A program made the translations under genes and the position numbers. A DNA stretch of 64,000 nt from SABI01 sp963663665 (GTDB lineage: Bacteria; Spirochaetota; Spirochaetia; Sphaerochaetales; Sphaerochaetaceae): assembly GCA_963663665.2 (NCBI GenBank), contig CAXXKP010000006.1, forward strand, positions 310,001 to 374,000, read 5' to 3'. This document shows positions 33,516-42,153 of the stretch, one piece after another (position 1 is the first letter of the stretch; the number at the start of each line of letters is the position of its first letter). A model generated the notes under the pieces. It saw only the letters and a program-made list of their open reading frames with translations. It ran no database searches and had not been told where the DNA came from.

Positions 33516-33544
33516 CAAAAAAACTCCACCTTTATAGATGGAGT
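33516..33544 (-). terminator. intrinsic terminator of lepA
   Basis: On the minus strand ACTCCATC / GGTGGAGT form an 8-bp stem (one G-T pair) with loop TATAAA, followed by seven T residues. The 14-nt centre equals that of the transketolase terminator. Confidence 0.85.
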
Positions 33545-33567
33545 CTTCGAAAATTGTACTGTATATG

Positions 33568-35388
33568 TTATTGATTTTTACTATCAGTAGTTTTTAAAAC
33601 AGCGAGGAATGCTTGTTGCGGAATCTCTACATTTCCGACCATTTTCATTCTTTTCTTTCCTTCTTTCTGTTTCTCAAGAAGTTTTCTTTTTCTCCCAATG
33701 TCACCACCATAGCACTTCGCAGTGACATCCTTACGGTAGGCATTTACTGTTTCTCTCGAAATAATCGAGCCACCAATTGCCCCTTGTATTGCAATTTTAA
33801 ACATCTGTCTCGGAATTTCGTCTTTTAATCGCTCACAGACTTGCCTTGCTCTAACTGTAGCATTTTGTTTAAATACAAGCTGACTTAAAGCATCAACAGG
33901 TTCAGCATTAACAAGAATATCGAGTCTTACAAGATCGGTTCTTCGATATCCTATCACATGATAATCAAAACTTGCATATCCACGTGAAACAGATTTGAGT
34001 CGATCATAGAATTCAAACAAGACCTCCGCCAGAGGCATTTCATAAATCAATTCAACCCTTTTCTCGTCAAGATAATTCATTGCTACCTGAATTCCTCTTT
34101 TTTCCATACATAGACTCATAATATTACCAACATATGTGGTAGGCGTTATAATTTCTGCTTGTATATATGGTTCTTCTGCATAATCTACGTTCATGGGTTC
34201 AGGATACTCAAGAGGATTATCAATTTTTAGCTCATCGCCATTTTTCATATGTACGACATATCGAACAGATGGGCTTGTGAATACGATAGAGAGATCAAAT
34301 TCTCTCTCAATTCTTTCTTGGACAACCTCTAAATGGAGCATACCAAGGAATCCACATCGAAATCCAAAGCCAAGTGCAGCGGAAGAATCTTTTTCATAAA
34401 TCAATGAAGCATCATTTAATTTGAGACGATCGATAGCTTCTTGGAGTTCTTCGTAATCATTTGAGTCGACTGGATAAATAGAACTGAATACAACAGGTTT
34501 AACTTCTTTAAAACCTGGCAGTGGGGTCTTACAAGGCTCACTAGCCTTCGTTACAGTGTCCCCTACTCTAATATCTCTAATAGTCTTTATGCCAGCAATA
34601 AAATAGCCTACATCACCTGCGCTAAGTTCATCACAACTTACCAGTCCCATCTTAAAAACACCAACTTCTTCAACAACATATTCACCTTTCGTTGAAAAAA
34701 GTTGAATAGTATCACCTTTCTTAATATTTCCATCAAATATCCTGAAATGGACAATAACACCTCTATATGGGTCATAATGACTATCGAAAATGAGACCCCT
34801 AAGTGGGGCATTTTCTTGACCCTTAGGAGGTGGAATATGAGCGACTATTGATTCGAATAATTCATCAACTCCCAATCCGGTCTTGGCAGAGACAAGAGAT
34901 GCTAAATCAGAATCGAGTCCAAGGTCATGATTAATCTGATGAAGACATGCATCAATATCTGCGCTAGGGAGGTCAACTTTATTAATAACAGGGATTATCT
35001 CTAGGTTTAATTCCATAGCCATATACATATTTGCTAATGTCTGGGCTTCAACTCCTTGAGACGCATCGATGAGTAATAGAGCTCCTTCACAAGAGCCTAT
35101 TGCTCTACTCACCTCATACGAGAAGTCAACGTGTCCCGGAGTATCTACAAGGTTCAGTTCGTACATATGCCCATCTTTAGCAAGATAAGGAATTGTAACT
35201 GCCTGACTTTTGATTGTGATACCACGTTCTCGTTCTATATCCATATTATCGAGCATCTGCTGTTGAATTGGTCCACGAGTGGTAACTAACTTAGCTTTGT
35301 CAATAAATCTATCTGCCAAGGTTGATTTGCCGTGGTCAATGTGCGCAATAATACAAAAATTGCGTGTGAAGTGTGAATCTTTTCCCAT
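33568..35388 (-). CDS. lepA: elongation factor 4 (back-translocating GTPase)
   Basis: A 606-residue ribosome-associated GTPase. The G domain has AHIDHGKSTLADRF, DTPGHVDF and NKVDLPSAD; domain II follows, then the LepA-specific C-terminal domain with KCYGGDIGRKRKLLEKQKEGKKRMK. The start is set at ATG 35388, which follows GGGAAAAAT and gives the usual N-terminus. It begins 22 nt after the ftsH stop, so it is probably co-transcribed with ftsH. It acts on stalled or mis-translocated ribosomes. Confidence 0.97.
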   Translation of the reverse strand: MGKDSHFTRNFCIIAHIDHGKSTLADRFIDKAKLVTTRGPIQQQMLDNMDIERERGITIKSQAVTIPYLAKDGHMYELNLVDTPGHVDFSYEVSRAIGSCEGALLLIDASQGVEAQTLANMYMAMELNLEIIPVINKVDLPSADIDACLHQINHDLGLDSDLASLVSAKTGLGVDELFESIVAHIPPPKGQENAPLRGLIFDSHYDPYRGVIVHFRIFDGNIKKGDTIQLFSTKGEYVVEEVGVFKMGLVSCDELSAGDVGYFIAGIKTIRDIRVGDTVTKASEPCKTPLPGFKEVKPVVFSSIYPVDSNDYEELQEAIDRLKLNDASLIYEKDSSAALGFGFRCGFLGMLHLEVVQERIEREFDLSIVFTSPSVRYVVHMKNGDELKIDNPLEYPEPMNVDYAEEPYIQAEIITPTTYVGNIMSLCMEKRGIQVAMNYLDEKRVELIYEMPLAEVLFEFYDRLKSVSRGYASFDYHVIGYRRTDLVRLDILVNAEPVDALSQLVFKQNATVRARQVCERLKDEIPRQMFKIAIQGAIGGSIISRETVNAYRKDVTAKCYGGDIGRKRKLLEKQKEGKKRMKMVGNVEIPQQAFLAVLKTTDSKNQ

Positions 35389-35410
35389 ATTTTTCCCAAT
35401 TGACCACGTC

Positions 35411-37402
35411 TTATAATAAAGACGTGATGCTTCCACTCATTTCAAACCCTAATAGCTCTCTGATATCTTTATCATCAAGAGTTTCACGTTCAATTAAAGC
35501 AGAAGTTAGTTTTTCGAGTTGATCACGATATTCGGTAAGGATGTGCCGAGTTTCTTTAAGAGCACCATCTAAAATCTTAGATATTTCAACATCTATTTTC
35601 TTTGCTGTATCTTCAGAATAGTCTTTATGCTGAGCAATTTCTCTTCCCAAGAAAAGAGGTTCGTCATCTTTTCCAAATCCAATAAAACCAAGAGAACTCA
35701 TTCCCCACTCTGTAACCATCTTTCGAGCGATATCTGTTGCTTGTTTAATGTCATTGCTTGTCCCAGTAGTAGTCTCACCATACACAAGCTCCTCTGCAAC
35801 ATACCCCCCCATGCAAACTTTAATCCAATCATAGAGAGCACTTTTATTCTTCGTATATGCATCTTTCTCAGGAAGGCTGATTGTCAAACCTAAGGCCCTA
35901 CCATGAGGAATAATTGTAACTTTATGCAATGGATCTAAATGATCTAGATGATAATGAAGCAATGCGTGGCCAGACTCATGATATGCGGTAGCCTTTTTCT
36001 CGTCAGGGGTCATAATTTTTGAAACTTTAGCAACTCCTAGTAATAATTTATCACGAGCTTTTTCAAAGTCTTCCATTGTGACTGTGTTGCGGTTACTACG
36101 TGCTGCAAAAAGGGCTGCTTCATTTACAAGGTTGGCAAGGTCAGCACCACTCGTTCCTGGAGTTGCACGAGCAATTCTATTTAAATTAACATCATCTGCG
36201 TTTTTAATTTTTTTACAATGGATAGAGAGAATCGCTTCTCGCTCTCCTACATCAGGCATATCGACTACAACTTGACGGTCAAATCTACCTGGCCTTAAAA
36301 GTGCAGGGTCTAAAACATCCGGTCTATTAGTTGCCGCTATGACAATAACACCTATTGCAGTATCAAAACCATCCATTTCAACAAGCATCTGATTAAGGGT
36401 TTGTTCTCTTTCATCATGACCACCACCAAGACCTGAACCTCTTGTCCTTCCTACAGCATCTAATTCATCAATAAATAATATACTTGGGGCATGTTTTCTC
36501 CCTTGCTCAAAAAGATCTCTCACTCGAGAAGCTCCCACACCTACAAACATTTCAACGAAGTCAGAACCACTCATATGGAAGAATGCAACCCCTGCTTCAC
36601 CAGCTACTGCTTTCGCAAGTAATGTTTTACCAGTTCCAGGAGGACCAACTAGCAATACTCCTTTAGGAATCTTTGCCCCAATGGCAAGGAATCTTTTTGG
36701 ATTTTTCAGGAAGTCAACAACTTCTTGAAGCTCATACTTTGCCTCTTTTTGTCCAGCCACATCATCAAATGTGGTTTTTACATCACTTTCCATATACTCT
36801 TTAGCTTTAGACTTACTGAAAGCCATCACGTTCCCGTTAGCACCCTTTGTTTGTCTCCAAAGCATTACGGTGAAGCCAATGAAAATTATCCAAGGAAGCA
36901 TTTGTAGAAGCAGTTGAAGAAATGAGACTCCCTGAACAGTACCAGTAATTTGAACATTGTATTCTTTAAGAGTATCCATGAGAGTTGTATCATCATATGG
37001 GATTCTCGTAGTAGCACTCATACTATTACGTAAATTGAATGTTATTATTCGTTCATCTTGAATCTCTACAGAGTTTACTTGATTTGTTTCAACATACTGA
37101 AGAAATGCACTATAAGGAACCTCTTGAAGGCCCATTTTTGATCCATCATTAAAAAGCATGATTAAAAAGGTCACAATTAAGAATACAAAAAAACCTAAAG
37201 CGAGACGATTCTTTCTATTTAAATCAAATTTAGGACCATTAGGAGAACCTTTCTTTTGAGAATTATTCCCATCATTATTGTTTCTCATTCCAGACCAATA
37301 GCCACCATCATTTTTCTTCTTATCATTATCTGAGTTATTTTTCGATCCATTTGAATCTTTTTCTGGCTCTTCATACTTTTTATCTTCGTTATCTTTGTCC
37401 AC
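35411..37402 (-). CDS. ftsH: ATP-dependent zinc metalloprotease FtsH
   Basis: A 663-residue membrane protease. An N-terminal hydrophilic extension of about 65 residues, very rich in Asp, Asn, Lys and Gly, precedes the first transmembrane helix (LALGFFVFLIVTFLIMLF). A periplasmic domain and second helix (MLPWIIFIGFTVML) follow. The AAA domain has Walker A GPPGTGKTLLAKAVAGE, Walker B ILFIDELDAVG and the second region of homology (ATNRPDVLDPALLRPGRFD). The zinc site is HESGH. Start is GTG with AAGGA 8 nt upstream. It lies 4 nt after the tilS stop. Confidence 0.97.
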   Translation of the reverse strand: MDKDNEDKKYEEPEKDSNGSKNNSDNDKKKNDGGYWSGMRNNNDGNNSQKKGSPNGPKFDLNRKNRLALGFFVFLIVTFLIMLFNDGSKMGLQEVPYSAFLQYVETNQVNSVEIQDERIITFNLRNSMSATTRIPYDDTTLMDTLKEYNVQITGTVQGVSFLQLLLQMLPWIIFIGFTVMLWRQTKGANGNVMAFSKSKAKEYMESDVKTTFDDVAGQKEAKYELQEVVDFLKNPKRFLAIGAKIPKGVLLVGPPGTGKTLLAKAVAGEAGVAFFHMSGSDFVEMFVGVGASRVRDLFEQGRKHAPSILFIDELDAVGRTRGSGLGGGHDEREQTLNQMLVEMDGFDTAIGVIVIAATNRPDVLDPALLRPGRFDRQVVVDMPDVGEREAILSIHCKKIKNADDVNLNRIARATPGTSGADLANLVNEAALFAARSNRNTVTMEDFEKARDKLLLGVAKVSKIMTPDEKKATAYHESGHALLHYHLDHLDPLHKVTIIPHGRALGLTISLPEKDAYTKNKSALYDWIKVCMGGYVAEELVYGETTTGTSNDIKQATDIARKMVTEWGMSSLGFIGFGKDDEPLFLGREIAQHKDYSEDTAKKIDVEISKILDGALKETRHILTEYRDQLEKLTSALIERETLDDKDIRELLGFEMSGSITSLL

Positions 37403-37406
37403 AATA

Positions 37407-38816
37407 TTATCCTTCTATAATCTTTATACTATATAATGTAGTTAATTTTCCAGCAAGGGGCGAGAGAAATACACGTTTAGACACCCTATCTTTACCCCTA
37501 AAACATCTTCCAAATATTGCAATAACCCCTATGTCATCAACTAAAATGGGTATCTCCCACCTAACTGAGGCTTCAATATGCCAACTTGCAAATAATGAGG
37601 AAACACTCTTTGTTCCCTCTTTCAATTCAATGGTATCGTGAGATTGATAGGATCTCACCGCTAATTGGCCTACAATACATTCATCATCTATCCAAATTGT
37701 CTCTTTATCTTCTTCTTTGATACTCATCTTCCCTTGTCGCACTAAATAATAAGAATGATGAAGGTGTGTATAATTTGAATATACTAGGGAAAAATAGAAA
37801 ACGCCTAGTGCCTCTTTTCCCTTTCTCCATTTCATCTCACTATTCGAGAAGGTAAGAAAAGAGTGTGCTAGATCAATTCTGCTCGATTTTCTCTTGCCTT
37901 GTATTATCGTAACAATATCGTCAACGCTTTGACTTGGTAAACGGAGTCGTCCAACAAAAGATAACTGATTATACGCATAATAGAGAACTCTTCGTAATAT
38001 CACAGGTGGGAAATTAGTGAGATACTTTATATCTAACACAATTTCCTCATCGCTCAATTTTCTTACACTCTTTGCGCTAGCTTCACGAGCAACCCCATCA
38101 ACATATTCATTCAATTGCTCCATTTCATCACTAAGACGAGAAAGGCCATCGTCCCAACGAGGAAAAATATCTTTTAAAGTTGGAACGAGTAAATGCCGAA
38201 TTTTGTTTCGTAAATAGAGATGCTCATTATTAGTTGGATCTTCTACCCATTGGAGTTGTTTTTCAGTCAGATATTCTTCAATCTCTCCTCTCGTAATCCC
38301 TAGCAAAGGCCGAATAAGTGAACCTGCCTGTTCTTGAATTGGGGCTGAAAAATTATGCCTGCTTCCTTGAAATAACCGCATAAGTAACGTTTCACTCTGA
38401 TCATTCTTATTGTGAGCCGTTGCTATATAAGAAAATGTTAATCGTTTTCGAATCTCTTCTAATCTGGCATACCGATAAAAGCGAGCAGCCTCTTCAAGAC
38501 CATTCTTTCTTTCTTTGGATAATTGTTCTATTTCGCCCTCTCTTGCTTCGATAAGAATAAAATCAACGTCAAGAGAAGTACACACAGCCCTATTTTGGTC
38601 AACTTCCCGAATAAGTTCTATCTCATCTCTTAATCTATGATTCACATAAAGAGCCTTTATGTAGTCCTTAGGATAACATTGCCTAAGCAGCGATAAAAGA
38701 GAGAGCGAATCAGCCCCTCCACTAAAAGCAACAAGAATTCCATCAGTTAATGAAATTCTGTGTGTAGCAAGAAATTCCTCAACTTTATTAAGAAGTGACT
38801 CTTCGATTGTATGCAC
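37407..38816 (-). CDS. tilS: tRNA(Ile)-lysidine synthetase
   Basis: A 469-residue PP-loop ATPase that modifies the C34 of the Ile CAU anticodon to lysidine. It has the PP-loop SGGADSLSLLSLL near residue 31, the TAHNKNDQSETLLMRLF motif and IRPLLGITRGEIEEYL, then RNKIRHLLVPTLKD; a C-terminal RNA-binding part follows. The start is GTG, preceded by GAGGAGG at 6 nt, and overlaps the 3' end of pth by 29 nt. Part of the conserved spirochaete block. Confidence 0.93.
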   Translation of the reverse strand: MHTIEESLLNKVEEFLATHRISLTDGILVAFSGGADSLSLLSLLRQCYPKDYIKALYVNHRLRDEIELIREVDQNRAVCTSLDVDFILIEAREGEIEQLSKERKNGLEEAARFYRYARLEEIRKRLTFSYIATAHNKNDQSETLLMRLFQGSRHNFSAPIQEQAGSLIRPLLGITRGEIEEYLTEKQLQWVEDPTNNEHLYLRNKIRHLLVPTLKDIFPRWDDGLSRLSDEMEQLNEYVDGVAREASAKSVRKLSDEEIVLDIKYLTNFPPVILRRVLYYAYNQLSFVGRLRLPSQSVDDIVTIIQGKRKSSRIDLAHSFLTFSNSEMKWRKGKEALGVFYFSLVYSNYTHLHHSYYLVRQGKMSIKEEDKETIWIDDECIVGQLAVRSYQSHDTIELKEGTKSVSSLFASWHIEASVRWEIPILVDDIGVIAIFGRCFRGKDRVSKRVFLSPLAGKLTTLYSIKIIEG

Positions 38817-39357
38817 GAGAGACCTCCTCTAAAGGAACTTTATTAATAAGATCTTTAAGAGCATTTGTTGCTTCATCAATTCCTTTTTGGAGCATCGCCT
38901 TTTCTGTATCATCTTGTGGAACACCAAGGACAAAATCGACAACACTCTCGGGAGGGGAAGGACGCCCAATTCCTATATAAAGACGAATGAAATCATGCTC
39001 TGCGAGATTTGCTATAAGTGATTTCAAACCATTATGACCAGCACTCCCACCTCCTCGCTTAATCCGAATTATTCCTGCTGGCAAGTCTAGAGTATCGCAA
39101 ATAACGATAATATCTTTCGCAGAGTATGTGTTTAGAGGGGAGAAGGTTAATACTTTCCCAGAGTTATTCATATACGTGAGAGGTGTGACGATAAGGGTTT
39201 CTTTATTAAGTTTACTAAAGGCGTAGGGACGACAACAGCGTTTTCTCATCTTTACTTGAAAAAACGCTGTTATTTGTTCTAGGACATTAAATCCTACATT
39301 ATGTCGTGTATTGCTGTAAGTAAGCCCTGGATTCCCAAGACCAATAATAAGTGGCAG
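38788..39357 (-). CDS. pth: peptidyl-tRNA hydrolase, non-ATG (CTG) start
   Basis: A 189-residue protein when read from CTG 39357. It begins LPLIIGLGNPGLTYSNTRHNVGF, holding the family's N-terminal GLGNPG and catalytic His in RHN. Further conserved residues are LTYMNNSG, the Asp in ICDTLDLP and GGSAGHNGLKS. An ATG-initiated frame begins only at 39249 and would lack the first 36 residues and the catalytic His. No ATG, GTG or TTG lies between the upstream rplY stop and GLGNPG; the RBS AAAGGAGG sits 5 nt before CTG. It recycles peptidyl-tRNA. Initiation at CTG, or ATT one codon earlier, is inferred. Confidence 0.9.
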   Translation of the reverse strand: MPLIIGLGNPGLTYSNTRHNVGFNVLEQITAFFQVKMRKRCCRPYAFSKLNKETLIVTPLTYMNNSGKVLTFSPLNTYSAKDIIVICDTLDLPAGIIRIKRGGGSAGHNGLKSLIANLAEHDFIRLYIGIGRPSPPESVVDFVLGVPQDDTEKAMLQKGIDEATNALKDLINKVPLEEVSRAYNRRVTS

Positions 39358-39368
39358 AATAGCCTCCT

Positions 39369-39983
39369 TTATTTCTCTTCAGCTTCTTCTACTTCTTCTT
39401 CAGATTCTTCTTCATCAGATGCAGCAACTACTTCTTTCACACCCTTGACTGTTGCAATAGTCATATCTTGTGTATGAAGGAACTTAACGCCGGCTGGGAC
39501 AACTACTTGTGCAATATGAACACTTTCATTGATATTTAAACTAGAAACATCTACTTCAATAGATTGTGGTAAATCTTTTGGCAAACATTCGACTTCAATT
39601 TCATGAGTAATCTGCTCTAAAACTCCACCAAATTTTGCCCCTACTGGATTCCCAACAAGTACAACAGATACGTGAGTTCTTAATACTTCACCTTTCGTTA
39701 CTTCAAAAAAGTCAACATGAAGAACTTTCCCGAGCATTACATTCTCTTGAAAATCTTTCATTAGAACGCTGTAATTCTTTCTTCCTACTTTAATGGTTAA
39801 AAGTGTAGATTCTGAAAAGTGGCGTAATTTATTCTGGAACTCTTTTGCATCGAGCGTAATATGCTCATTGTCATTCTTTCCATAGATGACTGCAGGTATA
39901 CGGCCTTGAGCCAATACTCTTCTTGAACCGGCTGAGCCGAAGTCCTCGGTTCTTTTTTCACCAGTCAACTTCATATCTTTCAT
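39369..39983 (-). CDS. rplY: ribosomal protein bL25 (CTC type)
   Basis: A 204-residue long form of L25, a 5S rRNA-binding protein. The N-terminal L25 domain includes RRVLAQGRIPAVIYGKND and SVLMKDFQENVMLGKVLHVDF; the C-terminal TL5/CTC domain follows, with SVVLVGNPVGAKFGGVLEQ and ECLPKDLPQSIEVDVS. It ends in an acidic tail (SDEEESEEEVEEAEEK). SD GAGGAG lies 6 nt before the ATG. It lies 28 nt after tRNA-Gln and 11 nt before the pth start; in the same order as in other spirochaetes. Confidence 0.95.
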   Translation of the reverse strand: MKDMKLTGEKRTEDFGSAGSRRVLAQGRIPAVIYGKNDNEHITLDAKEFQNKLRHFSESTLLTIKVGRKNYSVLMKDFQENVMLGKVLHVDFFEVTKGEVLRTHVSVVLVGNPVGAKFGGVLEQITHEIEVECLPKDLPQSIEVDVSSLNINESVHIAQVVVPAGVKFLHTQDMTIATVKGVKEVVAASDEEESEEEVEEAEEK

Positions 39984-40011
39984 GAAAAACTCCTCTTGAT
40001 AATCCTAAAAA

Positions 40012-40083
40012 CAGGGGCGGCAGGATTCGAACCTACGCATGCCGGCACCAAAAACCAGAGCCTTACCACTTGGCTACACCCCT
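40012..40083 (-). tRNA. tRNA-Gln (anticodon TTG)
   Basis: A 72-nt cloverleaf: acceptor AGGGGTG / CGCCCCT (one G-T pair), D stem GCC / GGC with loop AAGTGGTAA, anticodon stem CTGGT / GCCGG with loop TTTTGGT (anticodon TTG), T stem GTAGG / CCTGC with loop TTCGAAT, and discriminator G. CCA is not encoded. It lies between spoVG and rplY on the same strand. Confidence 0.95.
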
Positions 40084-40130
40084 ATACCCACCGATTCAGT
40101 AGGAAGTCACACTAGGTGACATCGCACATC

Positions 40131-40159
40131 AAAATACAGGTTTTTACTCTGTTTGTCCA
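40131..40159 (-). promoter_or_regulatory. promoter of tRNA-Gln and the rplY-pth-tilS-ftsH block
   Basis: On the minus strand TGGACA (40159-40154), 17 nt, TATTTT (40136-40131). It lies in the 119-nt gap after spoVG. Confidence 0.4.
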
Positions 40160-40202
40160 GTGGTAATCGACTGTTTAAGAGATTTTCTTAATTATTATTG
40201 GT

Positions 40203-40487
40203 CTATTCATCCCAATCTTGACTTTCAGCCGGTTCATCTGCACTTTCGTATGCTTCAAGAATAGCCTCTTGCATTATTGCTCTAAAGTCACTGCTAATAG
40301 GATGAGCAACATCTTTAAACTCACCACTCTTAGTTTTTCTACTTGGCATTGCAACAAATAATCCACTTTTCCCATCAATAACTTTTAAATTGTGAATTAC
40401 AAATTGGTCGTCGAACGTAATGGTAGCATATGCTCGCAATTTACCTTCCGAAGTAATTTTCCTCACCCTCACGTCAGTAATTTTCAT
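40203..40487 (-). CDS. spoVG: SpoVG-family RNA/DNA-binding regulator
   Basis: A 94-residue SpoVG protein: MKITDVRVRKI, AYATITFDDQFVIHNLKVIDG, GLFVAMPSRKTKSGEFKDVAHPI and RAIMQEAILEAYES. In Borrelia SpoVG binds nucleic acid and regulates gene expression. Here it has its own promoter (40529-40558) and SD AGAGG. Its location upstream of rplY is a spirochaete hallmark. The sporulation name does not imply sporulation. Confidence 0.96.
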   Translation of the reverse strand: MKITDVRVRKITSEGKLRAYATITFDDQFVIHNLKVIDGKSGLFVAMPSRKTKSGEFKDVAHPISSDFRAIMQEAILEAYESADEPAESQDWDE

Positions 40488-40528
40488 GTCTGCACCTCTT
40501 ATGCTGTAAATTTAATAAACGTATATTT

Positions 40529-40558
40529 ACTTTACAAGAGATGCATACAATTTGTCAA
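40529..40558 (-). promoter_or_regulatory. promoter of spoVG
   Basis: On the minus strand TTGACA (40558-40553), 18 nt, TAAAGT (40534-40529). The -35 lies inside the 3' end of ispE. Confidence 0.5.
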
Positions 40559-41416
40559 AGTATTTGTGACTTGAGTCTTATATTTTTCTTCTAATAAGGA
40601 TAAAATATCACCCTCATCACCCCTATCAGTAATAGTGTACAGTGCTGATCCACTGCCACTAATCGATCTGTACCAGTTTTTTTCTCTATTTGTTGTATTG
40701 AATAATTTATTGTATAAATCATTATATTCAATAATTATATTATTAAAATCATTATAAAAAGTCCAATCCTTAACTGATTTTGCATAAATATGACATAACA
40801 ACTGCATGCTAGGGGGACTAAGAACTTCCCGACTAGCAGCTCTTGACTCATCTAAATCAGTAAAAGCTTGTTTTGTGGATACGCCAAAACCCCGTGGAAC
40901 TGAGAGAACAACAGCAAGGTCATTCCTCGGATGTATAGGCGTCACTATTTCTCCTCTCCCCTCTACATAAGCAAAAGGAGTCTTATGTAGAAAGAAAGGA
41001 ACATCTGAACCGACTTCAAGTCCAAGCGAATGAAGTTCTTTATCATTCAGCGGATAATGATAAATTTGTTGAAGGAGATGAAGTACAGTTGCTGCATTTG
41101 AAGATCCACCACCTAGCCCCCCTTGGATGGGGATATTCTTCTTTATCGTAATAGAAACTTTTGCATGCGTTTGAATCTTTTGAAGGTATAACTGAGTTAC
41201 TGTATACATCAAGTTAGATGTAAGAGGAACATTATCCATTCCAGAGATAAAAATTTCCGTAGTGAATTGTTCATGGATTTCAATCGTAATCATATCATAA
41301 AGTGATATAAGGTGGAAAAGTGAAGAAAGTGAATGATATCCATCTTCTCGTCTTTGAGAGATATGAAGATGAAGATTTATTTTTGCATACGATCTTTCAC
41401 TCTTAACAATACTCAT
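40532..41416 (-). CDS. ispE: 4-diphosphocytidyl-2-C-methyl-D-erythritol kinase
   Basis: A 294-residue GHMP kinase of the MEP isoprenoid pathway. It has YAKINLHLHISQRREDGYHSL at the N-terminus, the ATP-binding GGLGGGSSNAATVLHLL, DVPFFLHKTPFAYVEGRGE, and the C-terminal YRSISGSGSALYTI. Its ATG overlaps the stop of the glycosylase gene by 4 nt (ATGA), so the two are translationally coupled. Confidence 0.95.
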   Translation of the reverse strand: MSIVKSERSYAKINLHLHISQRREDGYHSLSSLFHLISLYDMITIEIHEQFTTEIFISGMDNVPLTSNLMYTVTQLYLQKIQTHAKVSITIKKNIPIQGGLGGGSSNAATVLHLLQQIYHYPLNDKELHSLGLEVGSDVPFFLHKTPFAYVEGRGEIVTPIHPRNDLAVVLSVPRGFGVSTKQAFTDLDESRAASREVLSPPSMQLLCHIYAKSVKDWTFYNDFNNIIIEYNDLYNKLFNTTNREKNWYRSISGSGSALYTITDRGDEGDILSLLEEKYKTQVTNTLTNCMHLL

Positions 41417-42153
41417 CCTTCTCTCCAGATATGCTCATCTACTAAAGTTTTTTTAACAATAGGCTCCCATCCTCTATTTGCTTGAGGATTTGCTGGACTT
41501 GGATGGAGAATACTTGTCACATAAATGTCGCTCTCTAAGCGAGAGATACTTGATTCTAATTTCTTCTTTGCATACTGCCCTATTCCAATGACGTTTCTAG
41601 GATTGATAATGGAAATCATTTGATCTAAATAATTATCACATATCTGTTCAAGCTTTTCTCTTGCGTTCTTTTCAATTTTTTCCGGTATAATATTCTTCCC
41701 GGTGGGTCCTTTGTCGACAAAGACGACTGGACAGTAGTTCATGATTGCAACACTATCGGGGAAAAGAGAACTTACGGGGAATCTATTTTGAATAAGAGTC
41801 CATAGCCGCCTACCACTCACTTCACTCCTAGAACACTTCAAGCCCTCAATAGGTCTCTTCGGGTGACAAGTTGGTAGATTTTCTAACTTCTCATCAATAC
41901 CAAGATAATCTCTCACAACATTGACTTCGCCAAAGGGGATTCCGGTTTGTGCCATCCCGAAAGGACCTGGGTTCATGCCGAGGAAAAGAGTGTCAGTGTT
42001 TTCCTTTACATATAACTCAATGTACTTTTTATGAAAATTCCAAGCATATTGAAGGGGATGGTAAACATACACATCTTCCTGATACTCTATATGAGCACAT
42101 TTAAACGCAAATTGAGATGTAATTTCAATAAGTTCTTCTATAACAGCACTCAT
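41413..42153 (-). CDS. SMUG1-type uracil-DNA glycosylase
   Basis: A 246-residue base-excision enzyme. Motif 1 is LGMNPGPFGMAQTGIPFGE and motif 2 is ILHPSPANPQANRGW, with the catalytic-loop His. Both are characteristic of SMUG1 (single-strand-selective uracil-DNA glycosylase) rather than Ung. An internal CHPKRPIEGLKCSRSEVSGRR loop also matches. It removes uracil or hydroxymethyluracil from DNA. The ATG overlaps the stop of the preceding symporter gene (TAATG). Confidence 0.9.
   Translation of the reverse strand: MSAVIEELIEITSQFAFKCAHIEYQEDVYVYHPLQYAWNFHKKYIELYVKENTDTLFLGMNPGPFGMAQTGIPFGEVNVVRDYLGIDEKLENLPTCHPKRPIEGLKCSRSEVSGRRLWTLIQNRFPVSSLFPDSVAIMNYCPVVFVDKGPTGKNIIPEKIEKNAREKLEQICDNYLDQMISIINPRNVIGIGQYAKKKLESSISRLESDIYVTSILHPSPANPQANRGWEPIVKKTLVDEHIWREG

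Noticed and set aside
38788..39249. pth starting at ATG 39249
   Set aside because: That start removes GLGNPG and the catalytic His; the upstream frame matches Pth well and has its own SD.
40105..40119. GTCAC / GTGAC hairpin upstream of tRNA-Gln
   Set aside because: Only 5 bp, no T tract and no conserved pattern; not enough to call a regulatory element.
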